Positions 9,585-17,517 of a DNA stretch of 36,900 nt are shown piece after piece. This DNA is from Anaerolineae bacterium. GTDB lineage: Bacteria; Chloroflexota; Anaerolineae; Aggregatilineales; Phototrophicaceae. The notes under the pieces were generated by a model. It did not search any database. It had not been told where the DNA came from and saw only the letters and a list, made by a program, of their open reading frames with translations. The first letter of the stretch is position 1. Every line of letters starts with the position of its first letter. The DNA lies in assembly GCA_026645745.1 (NCBI GenBank), contig JAPKMU010000004.1:1-36900 (forward strand). Reading direction: 5' to 3'. The translations under genes and the position numbers were made by a program.

Positions 9585-9610
9585 TTGGGACAGGGCGTAC
9601 CCTGTCCCAA
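9585..9610. repeat. Palindrome in the nuoM-nuoN gap, copy A of a dispersed repeat
   Basis: Perfect 11-bp arms TTGGGACAGGG (9585-9595) and CCCTGTCCCAA (9600-9610) enclose a CGTA loop. The 9-bp core GGGACAGGG/CCCTGTCCC recurs at 29396-29422. There is no T-run, so it is not an intrinsic terminator. It would form a stable hairpin in the nuo message 30 bases upstream of nuoN. Confidence 0.8.
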
Positions 9611-9628
9611 ACTGGCTGCGCCGATGCT

Positions 9629-11173
9629 CTACGGAAGCTGCGCGACCGACGTGATGAACGGCGCAATTTTGGCGACGACATCCGTCACCGTCGCGCCCAT
9701 CGTGGCGAAGAACGGCGCGGGCTGGATACCGATGATGATCGCTAAGGCGACCACCGGGATCAAGACGGCGTATTCCTGCCAGTGGAGCGGCTCCAGATGA
9801 TTGTTTTCGTCGTGGGTGACATCACCCATGAACACCTTCTGGAACATATACAGCATGTAAATGGCGGCGAGAATAATGCCGAGCGTCGCAAACAGGGCGA
9901 AGAAGAAGCCCAACACATCGCTGCCGAATGTGCCCATCAGGATAGTGAACTCACCGACGAAGCCGTTCAGACCCGGCAAGCCCATACTGCTGAGCGTGAT
10001 GATCAAACTCAAGCCGCCGAAGATCGGCATCACTTTCCAAATACCGCCGAAGGCATCCAGCGCTTTGGTGTGACGGCGTTCATACAGCATACCGACGAGC
10101 AAGAACAACCCGCCCGTGCTGATGCCGTGGTTGACCATCTGAAGGATCGCACCCTGATAGCCCGCCGTCGTCATCGAGAACAAGCCGAGGACGACGAAAC
10201 CGAGGTGACTGATCGACGAATAGGCAACAAGTTTCTTCACGTCCGTTTGCGCGTAGCTCACCCATGCACCATAGATGATGCCGATGATCGCCAGCACCGC
10301 GACAACAGGTGCCCATGCGACCGCTGCTTCGGGGAACAGCGGAATAGCGAAGCGGGCGAGACCATACGTACCCAGCTTCAGCAAAACACCCGCCAAAATG
10401 ACCGAGCCAGCCGTCGGCGCTTGAACGTGCGCATCGGGCAGCCACGAATGGAGGGGCCAAATCGGGACTTTTACCGCGAACCCGATGAAGAAGCCGAGGA
10501 ACAAGAACGACTGCGGGCTGAAGATGCCATCGAACGGGATGACAAGCTCGCCGCTCTGGATCATCACCATAATCGCCGGGGTCGAGAATGTTCCGGCGGC
10601 ATTCCCCACGTACAGGATCGCCAGCAGCATCAAGATCGAGCCTGCAAGCGTGTACAGGTAGAACTTGATCGCCGCGTACATGCGATTTTCCGCGCCCCAG
10701 ATGCCGATCAGGAAGAACATCGGCACGAGCGTGAATTCAAAGAAGATGAAGAAGACGATCAAGTCATGCGCCACAAACGCGCCGATCATCGCCCATTCAA
10801 GAAGCAGCATCAGCATGTAGTAAAGTTTCTCACGCCCGCGCTCGTGGAGGACGTGCGCGCGGAAGCTGGAGAGGATCGCCAGCGGCATGATAAACGTGGT
10901 CAAGATGACCAAGAGCAAGCTCAACCCGTCGATTGCAAGGTAAAAGCTCGCGCCCACCTGCGGGAGAAATTCCCACTGCTGAACCATCTGCAAACCGGGC
11001 TGATTTCCATCGAAACCCGCCCACAGCAGCAGTGACGCGACGAACGTCACGATGCTTGTGCCAAATGCCGTCCACTTGATTTGTTCACTGTTCCGCAAGA
11101 ACAGCAAAATCGTGAAGCCCACCATCGGCAGAAACAGAACGACGGTGACCAGCGAAAGCCCTGTGTTTTCCAT
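9629..11173 (-). CDS. nuoM: NADH-quinone oxidoreductase subunit M (antiporter-like)
   Basis: 514 residues, typical NuoM length, with about fourteen membrane helices. The TM5 glutamate lies in FFEFTLVPMFFLIG (E146). The channel lysine/histidine helix reads KVPIWPLHSWLPDAHVQAP, and the later lysine pair is in DVKKLVAYSSISHLGF. These are the conserved residues of the proton path in complex I. ATG 11173 has GAGGGG 10 bases upstream and sits 18 bases after nuoL. No unusual insertion is seen, in contrast to nuoL and nuoJ next to it. Confidence 0.97.
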   Translation of the reverse strand: MENTGLSLVTVVLFLPMVGFTILLFLRNSEQIKWTAFGTSIVTFVASLLLWAGFDGNQPGLQMVQQWEFLPQVGASFYLAIDGLSLLLVILTTFIMPLAILSSFRAHVLHERGREKLYYMLMLLLEWAMIGAFVAHDLIVFFIFFEFTLVPMFFLIGIWGAENRMYAAIKFYLYTLAGSILMLLAILYVGNAAGTFSTPAIMVMIQSGELVIPFDGIFSPQSFLFLGFFIGFAVKVPIWPLHSWLPDAHVQAPTAGSVILAGVLLKLGTYGLARFAIPLFPEAAVAWAPVVAVLAIIGIIYGAWVSYAQTDVKKLVAYSSISHLGFVVLGLFSMTTAGYQGAILQMVNHGISTGGLFLLVGMLYERRHTKALDAFGGIWKVMPIFGGLSLIITLSSMGLPGLNGFVGEFTILMGTFGSDVLGFFFALFATLGIILAAIYMLYMFQKVFMGDVTHDENNHLEPLHWQEYAVLIPVVALAIIIGIQPAPFFATMGATVTDVVAKIAPFITSVAQLP

Positions 11174-11191
11174 AACGAATCAACCCCTCAC

Positions 11192-13597
11192 TTAGCCGCG
11201 CTGGATGAGCGGCAGCAGCAGCAACACAATCACCACGACCACGCCGATTAAGAGCGTGACCGCATATGTCCGTACATAACCCGTTTCGATGGGACGGAGG
11301 AAACCGCCGATCCAGCGGGCAAGCCGTCCGACGCCGTTGACAATCCCATCAATGATCCCCAGATCAATCGGGTTGGCGAGGATTCTGCCCATTGTGCGGA
11401 AACCCTTCGCTAACACCGTATCATGGAAGTAATCATGCCAGAATGCCCAGTCGAGCGTGTCCGCGAGGAACTTGGATGCGCGGTTAAACGGCTGCTCGAC
11501 AAAGCGGCTGTAGGTCTGATCCCAGTACATGCGCGCATTGGCAACACGCCACAGCGTGCTGACGCCGTTGCGGATTTCGAGTGGGTCTTGTCCCGCTTCG
11601 ACGGTGCGACGTGCGCGGCTGTAAATGCCGTTCGCCAAGAAGATCGCGGCGATAGCAATCGTGAGCGCACCCCCGGCGATCAAGACATTGAATTCACCCG
11701 CGTGCGCGTGTAACACCGAATGACCGAGCCAATCTGTGAACGCATGCGCGCCAAAGATGCTGTCAAAGCCGATGCCAGCCGGGGTGTTCATGAAACCGAT
11801 GAACACGCTGAAGAAGCCGAGCACCATCAGCGGAATGATCATCGACGGTACGCTTTCGGGAGCGCGTTCGGCGGCGGCGGTGCGGGGTTCACCATGAAAC
11901 ACCAGCACGATTTGACGCCACATGTAGAACGCAGTGAAGCCTGCCGCGACAATCAGCAGAGCGAGGGCGATGAAACCGCTCAACTTGCCATCGTAGAAGC
12001 CCGCAACCCACGAGTCCGCGAGAATTTCGTCCTTCGACCAGAAACCCGCGAACGGGAAAATCCCCGCCAGCGCCAGCGTGCCGATCAAATACGTGATGTA
12101 CGTGACGGGCATCTTACGGCGTAAACCGCCCATGTTGCGCATATCTTGGGGATCAAAGTCTTCTTCAGCATGCGCGTGTTCGTCGTGAGCGCCAGCGTGA
12201 GCTTCTTCTTCGTGTGCGTGATCATCATGCCCGCCGTGTCCGTGACCGTGTGCGAGATGATGCCCATGCTCTACGCCGTGAATCACCGAGCCGCTACCGA
12301 GGAACAGCAGCGCCTTGAAGAACGCATGCGTCACCAGATGGAACATCGCCGCGCCATACGCGCCGATGCCAACCGCCGCCACCATGAATCCAAGCTGGCT
12401 AACGGTCGAATACGCGAGAACACGCTTGATATCCCACTGACCGAGCGCGATCATACCCGCGACAATCGCGGTTGATGCACCGATGATCGTGACGATCAGC
12501 GACGTGAATTCGGCTTCGTGGAAAAACACATTCGAGCGCACCATCAAATACACGCCGGATGTGACCATCGTCGCGGCGTGGATGAGCGCTGAAACAGGCG
12601 TCGGACCCGCCATCGCGTCCGGCAGCCATACGAACAGCGGAATCTGCGCCGATTTACCCGCTACACCGAGCAGCATAAACAGCGTAATCAGTGTGATTAC
12701 GGTGCTGATCGGCAGCGAGAACGGACCGAGATCGACATCGAGTTCTTCGGCAATGTACCGCTGCGCTTTGCCAAACACACCGAGTTGATCGGTGGGGATG
12801 TGCTCATTGTCTGTATAAACCGGCTCATCCGAGGCGGCATGTTCGTCAACGACTGCGGCTTCTTCAGTGACGGCGTGTTCGCCTTCCCCTTCAGCAACCG
12901 CCGCTTCTTCACTGTGCGCGGCTTCTTCGCCATGCGCACCAGCGGGAACGGCAAGTTCACCCGGCTTGTAAAAGTCGAGCGTACCGAATGTCCAGAAGGT
13001 GAGGAAAATCGCCATCATCAAGCCAAAATCGCCGATGCGGTTGACGATCATCGCTTTGCGCGCTGCGTTGCTGTTGCGCCAACCGACGCCCTTCACCTTA
13101 TCGAACCAGAAGCCGATCAACAGGAACGAGCAAAGTCCCACGCCTTCCCATCCGACGAACAACATCAAGAAGTTGTTGCCCGTGACGAGGATGATCATGA
13201 AGACGAGGAACATATTCAAATACGCAAAGAAGCGCGCAAACCGCGAATCCCCGTGCATGTAGCCTTTAGCGTATACATGGATCAGCGTGCCAACGCCCGT
13301 CACGAACAGGAGCATGGTTACGCTGAGGGTATCGACGCGCATCTGCCAAGGGATTTCAATCCCGACGAGGCGAATCCAGCCATCAAAGAAAGGTGGATTC
13401 ACGACCGCCGCCTCAAAGCCGCTCCCCTGAAGATACGCGTACAGCAGGAGCGCGATCACAAACGTGAGCGCCGATGCGATGATCCCGATGGTGGCGGCGG
13501 CTTCCTCACGGAGGCGCGACCCCCACATCAAGTTAAAAAACGCGCCGATCGCCGGGATCAGGATGAGCAGCGGAACAAGTTGTGGATAATTTTCCAT
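11192..13597 (-). CDS. nuoL: NADH-quinone oxidoreductase subunit L, enlarged by two inserts
   Basis: 801 residues against the usual 610-660. The core is orthodox: TM5 glutamate E151 in FVGWEGVGLCSF, lysine K315 in GKSAQIPLFVWLPDAMAGP, and K391 in KRVLAYSTVSQLGFM. A long C-terminal region, needed for the lateral helix, is present and ends with a membrane segment at about residues 775-798. Two extra segments interrupt the core: an acidic Glu/Ala-rich stretch at about residues 217-270 and a His-rich stretch at about 440-478. By the positive-inside rule the first faces outside and the second the cytoplasm. ATG 13597 lies 47 bases after nuoK. Confidence 0.96.
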   Translation of the reverse strand: MENYPQLVPLLILIPAIGAFFNLMWGSRLREEAAATIGIIASALTFVIALLLYAYLQGSGFEAAVVNPPFFDGWIRLVGIEIPWQMRVDTLSVTMLLFVTGVGTLIHVYAKGYMHGDSRFARFFAYLNMFLVFMIILVTGNNFLMLFVGWEGVGLCSFLLIGFWFDKVKGVGWRNSNAARKAMIVNRIGDFGLMMAIFLTFWTFGTLDFYKPGELAVPAGAHGEEAAHSEEAAVAEGEGEHAVTEEAAVVDEHAASDEPVYTDNEHIPTDQLGVFGKAQRYIAEELDVDLGPFSLPISTVITLITLFMLLGVAGKSAQIPLFVWLPDAMAGPTPVSALIHAATMVTSGVYLMVRSNVFFHEAEFTSLIVTIIGASTAIVAGMIALGQWDIKRVLAYSTVSQLGFMVAAVGIGAYGAAMFHLVTHAFFKALLFLGSGSVIHGVEHGHHLAHGHGHGGHDDHAHEEEAHAGAHDEHAHAEEDFDPQDMRNMGGLRRKMPVTYITYLIGTLALAGIFPFAGFWSKDEILADSWVAGFYDGKLSGFIALALLIVAAGFTAFYMWRQIVLVFHGEPRTAAAERAPESVPSMIIPLMVLGFFSVFIGFMNTPAGIGFDSIFGAHAFTDWLGHSVLHAHAGEFNVLIAGGALTIAIAAIFLANGIYSRARRTVEAGQDPLEIRNGVSTLWRVANARMYWDQTYSRFVEQPFNRASKFLADTLDWAFWHDYFHDTVLAKGFRTMGRILANPIDLGIIDGIVNGVGRLARWIGGFLRPIETGYVRTYAVTLLIGVVVVIVLLLLPLIQRG

Positions 13598-13644
13598 GTG
13601 CAGCCCTTCAGTAATGCGTTTGCTGGCGTATGACCCGCCGAGCG

Positions 13645-13947
13645 TCAGCCTTCCAGTTGATGCAGTTCATCAATGTTGATGCTCTTCTTGGTGCGGAAGA
13701 TGGCGACGATCAGCGCCAGCCCGACGGCAACTTCCGCCGCTGCCACCGTAATGATGAAGAACACGAATAGATGCCCGGTTTCTTCGCCCCACTGTTGAGC
13801 GAAAGCCACAAGCGCCAAGTTGGTCGCGTTCAACATCAGTTCTACCGACATAAAAACGAGAATGGCATTGCGCTTAAACAGCACGCCGAGCGTGCCGAGA
13901 ACGAACAAAACCACACTTAACAGGACTGCCATTTCGGTTGGGATCAT
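13645..13947 (-). CDS. nuoK: NADH-quinone oxidoreductase subunit K
   Basis: 100 residues with three membrane helices, exactly the expected size. The two membrane glutamates essential for proton transfer in the E. coli protein are at the same positions here: E36 (MSVELMLNATNL) and E72 (AAAEVAVGLAL). ATG 13947 has AGGAGA 7 bases upstream and lies 17 bases behind nuoJ. Confidence 0.97.
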   Translation of the reverse strand: MIPTEMAVLLSVVLFVLGTLGVLFKRNAILVFMSVELMLNATNLALVAFAQQWGEETGHLFVFFIITVAAAEVAVGLALIVAIFRTKKSINIDELHQLEG

Positions 13948-13964
13948 TGTGTCGTCTCCTGCGA

Positions 13965-15227
13965 TTAATCGCCCGCAGCGGTCGAACCTTCACCGCCGGG
14001 AAGCTGAGGCGCATCCACGCCATCATGATCACCCACTTGAGCGGCGATCACCTGTGGCAGCGGGCGGCTGACGCGGCGGCGCACACCCACTTTATCGCGC
14101 ACCTTATCCCATTCGCGCCGGGTCAAGACGATTGCGCCGACCATCGCGGCAAGCAGCAGGAGCGCCAAGAGCTGCATCGGCAGCATGTAGGTGATGAACA
14201 ATTCATAGCCAATCGCGCGCGGGCTGCCAAACGCTGGACGCGCTTCGACCGACGTGACGAAAGGCGCAACGCGCGTCGTTCCATCGCCAACAGGCGCGGG
14301 CGCAATCACGACCAACGTCGATTCGTCGCGGAGGACTTCGTAATCTTCCAGACGGGTGAGGATATCGTTCGTTTCGGCGGCATCAACAAAAAGCCAATTT
14401 ACGCGAGGTTCTTCTTCAAGCGTAAGCGGTTCGCTGAACGATCCCGCCGCCACCGAATCGATCAATACGAAATCGTCGTTTTCGTCGGCGGGCGTGCCGA
14501 TGTCGATCAACTGGATCGCATCCACACCGTCATAAGCATTAAAGACCACCGTGCGACCACTGCGATATTCGTTGACCGTTGAAAGGTCAGTCGGCACAAC
14601 CGAGAGCGTCGGTGCACCTGCCCCATGTGCGACAATCGTCGCGGCGGAATTGCCCTCCAGCGCGACAATCGCTGTGAACTGTTCGCCAGACTCGGTCGTA
14701 AACAGCAGGCTTGATTCACCCGCCGGGAGCGTAACAAAATCGCTTGCCTCACCGAACATCAGATCATCTGCGATTTGCGTCTCGCCTGCGAAGATATCCA
14801 CCGTGCCGACATCCTGAGCGACATGCATCACCCGCGCAAGCGGATCAGCCGCCGGAATATCACGCCCAGCGATACCACTGTTATAGACGCCGACTGCGAC
14901 CACGAAGAATAGGATACCCACCGCGACAGCCGCGACAGGGATGTACCAGCGGAATTTACGCTTATCACTGCCGATGAGCGCACTAATATCGGTGCGTTCT
15001 GCCCCAAGCAGCATGATGACAAACAGGAACAAAACCATGATCGCGCCCGCGTACACCGTGATCTGAATCAAGGCGAGGAAGGGCGCGTTCAACAGCAGGA
15101 ACATGAGGGCAATCGCCACCATCGTGCCTACCAAGAACAGGGCGCTGTGAACGGCATTATCACTTAAGAGCATGAACACAGCGGATATTACGGCAAGTGT
15201 GCCGACCAGCAGAAAAAGCTCTGTCAT
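13965..15227 (-). CDS. nuoJ: NADH-quinone oxidoreductase subunit J with an inserted DUF4397-like extracytoplasmic domain
   Basis: 420 residues from ATG 15227, about twice the usual 165-200. Membrane helices lie near residues 2-22, 29-47, 53-74 and 95-116; the third contains the conserved VYAGAIMVLFLFVIML that forms the NuoJ pi-bulge helix. The fifth helix (343-370, ELFITYMLPMQLLALLLLAAM) is the normal NuoJ ending but comes after an insert of about 220 residues (118-335). That insert contains ARVMHVAQDVGTVDIFAG and FGEASDFVTLPAG, the pattern of the secreted DUF4397 domain, with a weaker second unit. The KRKFR loop and Arg-rich tail place the insert outside. A 50-residue tail follows. An upstream in-frame start at 15281 would overlap the promoter. 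Confidence 0.93.
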   Translation of the reverse strand: MTELFLLVGTLAVISAVFMLLSDNAVHSALFLVGTMVAIALMFLLLNAPFLALIQITVYAGAIMVLFLFVIMLLGAERTDISALIGSDKRKFRWYIPVAAVAVGILFFVVAVGVYNSGIAGRDIPAADPLARVMHVAQDVGTVDIFAGETQIADDLMFGEASDFVTLPAGESSLLFTTESGEQFTAIVALEGNSAATIVAHGAGAPTLSVVPTDLSTVNEYRSGRTVVFNAYDGVDAIQLIDIGTPADENDDFVLIDSVAAGSFSEPLTLEEEPRVNWLFVDAAETNDILTRLEDYEVLRDESTLVVIAPAPVGDGTTRVAPFVTSVEARPAFGSPRAIGYELFITYMLPMQLLALLLLAAMVGAIVLTRREWDKVRDKVGVRRRVSRPLPQVIAAQVGDHDGVDAPQLPGGEGSTAAGD

Positions 15228-15271
15228 GGCTGCATCCGTTGAAGATTGGTAATACTTCCAAAGACTTGTGC

Positions 15272-15300
15272 AGTTTAACACAAGCGTACCGGGACTTCAA
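15272..15300 (-). promoter_or_regulatory. Candidate promoter for nuoJKLMN
   Basis: On the minus strand, TTGAAG (15295-15300), a 17-base spacer and TAAACT (15272-15277) stand between the nuoI terminator and the nuoJ start. Transcription would begin near 15265, about 38 bases upstream of ATG 15227. Each box matches consensus at four of six positions. The location directly behind a terminator is the stronger argument. Confidence 0.5.
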
Positions 15301-15315
15301 AAACAAACCGCACAG

Positions 15316-15348
15316 AAAAAAAGGCGAGATCGGTCAAATGATCTCGCC
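15316..15348 (-). terminator. Intrinsic terminator between nuoI and nuoJ
   Basis: Reading the minus strand, a perfect 9-bp stem (GGCGAGATC / GATCTCGCC; 15340-15348 with 15323-15331) and an 8-base loop are followed immediately by seven T residues (15322-15316). It begins 25 bases after the nuoI stop. This is the best-formed terminator in the window and divides the nuo cluster. Confidence 0.88.
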
Positions 15349-15372
15349 CTCCACGTTACCCGTTAACCCATG

Positions 15373-15867
15373 TTATTTCGGGTTCGGCATGTCCGGGATC
15401 GCACGCGGGAATGCCCCTTCCGGGACTTGCTGCGGCGTATCCTTGCCACCTTCCGGCACCGGATCGATCAGCATCGATTTGACGAAGATCGAATCGCGGC
15501 GGTCGGTGAAACTGAGTTCATGTTCGTGCCCAAGCTGAATCGCCTGTGTTGGGCACGCATCTTCGCAGTACCCACAGAAGATACAGCGCAGCATGTTGAT
15601 CTCGTAGGTCTTGGCGTAGCGCTCGCCGGGGCTAAAGCGCTGCTCATCGGTATTTTCCGCCGCTTCCACCCAAATCGCATCTGCCGGGCAAGCCGCCGCA
15701 CACAGCGCGCATCCGATACATTTCTCCAGCCCGTTTTCGTAACGGCGCAGGTGATGACGCCCCTTGTAACGTGCCCGGAACGGTTTCTGCTGTTCCGGGT
15801 ACTGAAGGGTGACGGGTTCTTCTAATAGGTGCTTAAAGGTTGTCGCAAAGCCGCGTAGAACGTTCAT
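15373..15867 (-). CDS. nuoI: NADH-quinone oxidoreductase subunit I (two 4Fe-4S clusters)
   Basis: 164 residues. It carries clusters N6a and N6b in the peripheral arm and passes electrons from NuoG towards NuoB. Two ferredoxin motifs are complete: C50-C53-C56 with C60 (CIGCALCAAACP) and C95-C98-C101 with C105 (CIFCGYCEDACP). ATG 15867 is only 3 bases after the nuoH stop, so translation is probably coupled. An intrinsic terminator follows. Confidence 0.98.
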   Translation of the reverse strand: MNVLRGFATTFKHLLEEPVTLQYPEQQKPFRARYKGRHHLRRYENGLEKCIGCALCAAACPADAIWVEAAENTDEQRFSPGERYAKTYEINMLRCIFCGYCEDACPTQAIQLGHEHELSFTDRRDSIFVKSMLIDPVPEGGKDTPQQVPEGAFPRAIPDMPNPK

Positions 15868-15870
15868 CCA

Positions 15871-17454
15871 CTAATCTCCACTCGACTCACTTACAGTAAC
15901 CGCCGTTTCGTCGCTCTGGGCAGCGGGGGCTGCGTCTGCTTGCGGCTTGCGTTCGGGGATCGCCCCCGCCAGCCGTTCGAGCAGAGCAATCGTCCCGGTG
16001 AACAAGCTAAACGGAATTGCCAAAATCGCGCCGAGGATTTGCAGACCGACCCACCCCGCGCCGCGACGTTCGCCCGTCACAACCGGGTCGTTTTCCAGCC
16101 GTTCCGGTTCAGGTTCGGCTTCGTCGCGTTTGTCACGCAAAAACAGCATCGCGCCGCCGACAACAACGCCGAAGAAAAGCACCGCCACGATACCGTAGGT
16201 GATCGGGTCAGCGCCAGTTGAATCCGCGATCAAGGTCGCAATTGCCGACCATGTGACGGCGATCAACGCCAGCGGAAGCAAAATCTTCCAGCCGAGCGAC
16301 ATCAAGCGGTCATAGCGGATGCGCGGAAGCGTGGCGCGAATCCACACCATCAAAATCAGAAGCAGGATGACTTTGCCGATGATCACCAGCGGCGCAAGGA
16401 TCGGCAGTTGATCGACCAAGCCGAAGCCGTCTTGATACCCACCGAGGAACAGTGTCGAAACCACGACACTTACGCCGATCATGCCGAGATATTCCGCCAT
16501 CATGAAGGCGGCGAATTTCATCCCGCTGTATTCGACCATGAAGCCTTGTGTAAGTTCCTGTTCGGCTTCGGGGAGGTCAAACGGTGAGCGGTTGATTTCG
16601 GCAAGCAGCGCGACGAACAAAATACCCGCTGCCAGCGGATTTTGGAACACAAACCACTGATGAATATAGGTTTGGGCACGGATGATATCGCCGAGGCTCA
16701 TGCTGCCGACGATCAAGATCGGGACAGCCATCGTCAAGCCGAGGCTGAGTTCATAGCTCAACATTTGAGCAGACGCGCGCAAACCACCGAGCATCGCGTA
16801 TTTGTTGTTGCTTGCCCACCCTGCTAACACAACGCCGTAGGTGCCGATGCTTGTGATTGCCAGAAGCCAGAGCACACCGACGTTGAGATCGACCAAGCCC
16901 ATTGGCACGCGGTAAACGTTGCCATCAAACCAAGGGACGAGCAGATCAGGACCCAACGGGATCACAGCGAGCAAGACCAGTGCGGGGATGGCTTTCATCA
17001 TCGGGGCGATGCGATACACCCACTTATCCGCGCCGCTCGGCTCGATGTCCTCTTTGAAGATCAGCTTGATTGCGTCAGCAAGCGGCTGAAGCAGTCCCCA
17101 AGGTCCCACGCGGTTGGGACCGGAACGCTGTTGAAACCACGCGATGAACTTGCGCTCAAGCAGGGTCGTATAGGCGAAGCCGGTCAGAATGGCGAGGATA
17201 AAGATCAGCGAAAAAATGATCGAATGGACGATCGTGCATCCGCTCGATGAGCGGCATTCGATCGCCGTATTCGGGTCAATACGGTTGGCGTTGAACAGCG
17301 TATCGTTTAAGAAGCCCTCGATGCCGTGCGCCACCGCGTCGATATTGGCGATCAACAAGACGAGCAAGGCGATCACCACCAGCGCCACAATTCCGGCGAT
17401 AACAAGCCCGCGCGGGATACGGCGTTCGGAGTTGGTTGTCGAAACAGTCGCCAT
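15871..17454 (-). CDS. nuoH: NADH-quinone oxidoreductase subunit H, extended at both ends
   Basis: 527 residues against the usual 320-430. NuoH forms the quinone-entry channel at the junction of the two arms. The core is recognised by LERKFIAWFQQRSGPNRVGPWGLLQPLADAIK (about residues 98-130), PFDLPEAEQELTQGF and EYSGMKFAAF. About 75 residues precede the normal first helix and include an extra predicted helix (15-37) and two cysteines (C67, C73). After the last core helix comes an acidic linker, another hydrophobic segment (about 468-490) and an Ala/Ser-rich tail. ATG 17454 has AGGGGAA 5 bases upstream. A composite palindrome lies between nuoG and this gene. Confidence 0.96.
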   Translation of the reverse strand: MATVSTTNSERRIPRGLVIAGIVALVVIALLVLLIANIDAVAHGIEGFLNDTLFNANRIDPNTAIECRSSSGCTIVHSIIFSLIFILAILTGFAYTTLLERKFIAWFQQRSGPNRVGPWGLLQPLADAIKLIFKEDIEPSGADKWVYRIAPMMKAIPALVLLAVIPLGPDLLVPWFDGNVYRVPMGLVDLNVGVLWLLAITSIGTYGVVLAGWASNNKYAMLGGLRASAQMLSYELSLGLTMAVPILIVGSMSLGDIIRAQTYIHQWFVFQNPLAAGILFVALLAEINRSPFDLPEAEQELTQGFMVEYSGMKFAAFMMAEYLGMIGVSVVVSTLFLGGYQDGFGLVDQLPILAPLVIIGKVILLLILMVWIRATLPRIRYDRLMSLGWKILLPLALIAVTWSAIATLIADSTGADPITYGIVAVLFFGVVVGGAMLFLRDKRDEAEPEPERLENDPVVTGERRGAGWVGLQILGAILAIPFSLFTGTIALLERLAGAIPERKPQADAAPAAQSDETAVTVSESSGD

Positions 17455-17471
17455 AACGTTCCCCTAAAAAT

Positions 17472-17506
17472 GCCCTTGCAAAAGGGCGGGTCGAACACGC
17501 CCGCCC
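17472..17506. repeat. Composite palindrome in the nuoG-nuoH gap
   Basis: Two overlapping hairpins: GCCCTT / AAGGGC with loop GCAA (17472-17487), and GGGCGGG / CCCGCCC with a 9-base loop (17484-17490, 17500-17506). They share the bases 17484-17487, so only one can form at a time. There is no T-run. It lies in the 63-base gap between nuoG and nuoH and could act as a messenger-processing or attenuation site. Confidence 0.6.
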
Positions 17507-17517
17507 CAAGTAATTCC

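Noticed and set aside
9782-11035. Open frame of 417 codons on the plus strand opposite nuoM
   Set aside because: Antisense shadow with a charged, low-complexity product (many Asp, Glu, His, Arg) and no domain; nuoM on the other strand is certain.
12164-12949. The NuoL inserts as possible assembly error or frameshift
   Set aside because: The reading frame is continuous, and conserved NuoL sequence flanks both inserts exactly where it should resume, so a sequencing error is unlikely.
12785-13633. Open frame of 282 codons on the plus strand opposite nuoL
   Set aside because: Antisense shadow of nuoL; the product has no recognisable domain and runs through the complement of the acidic insert.
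13965-15227. NuoJ insert as a fusion of two separate genes
   Set aside because: The fifth NuoJ helix follows the insert in the same frame, so this is a domain inserted within the gene rather than an end-to-end fusion.
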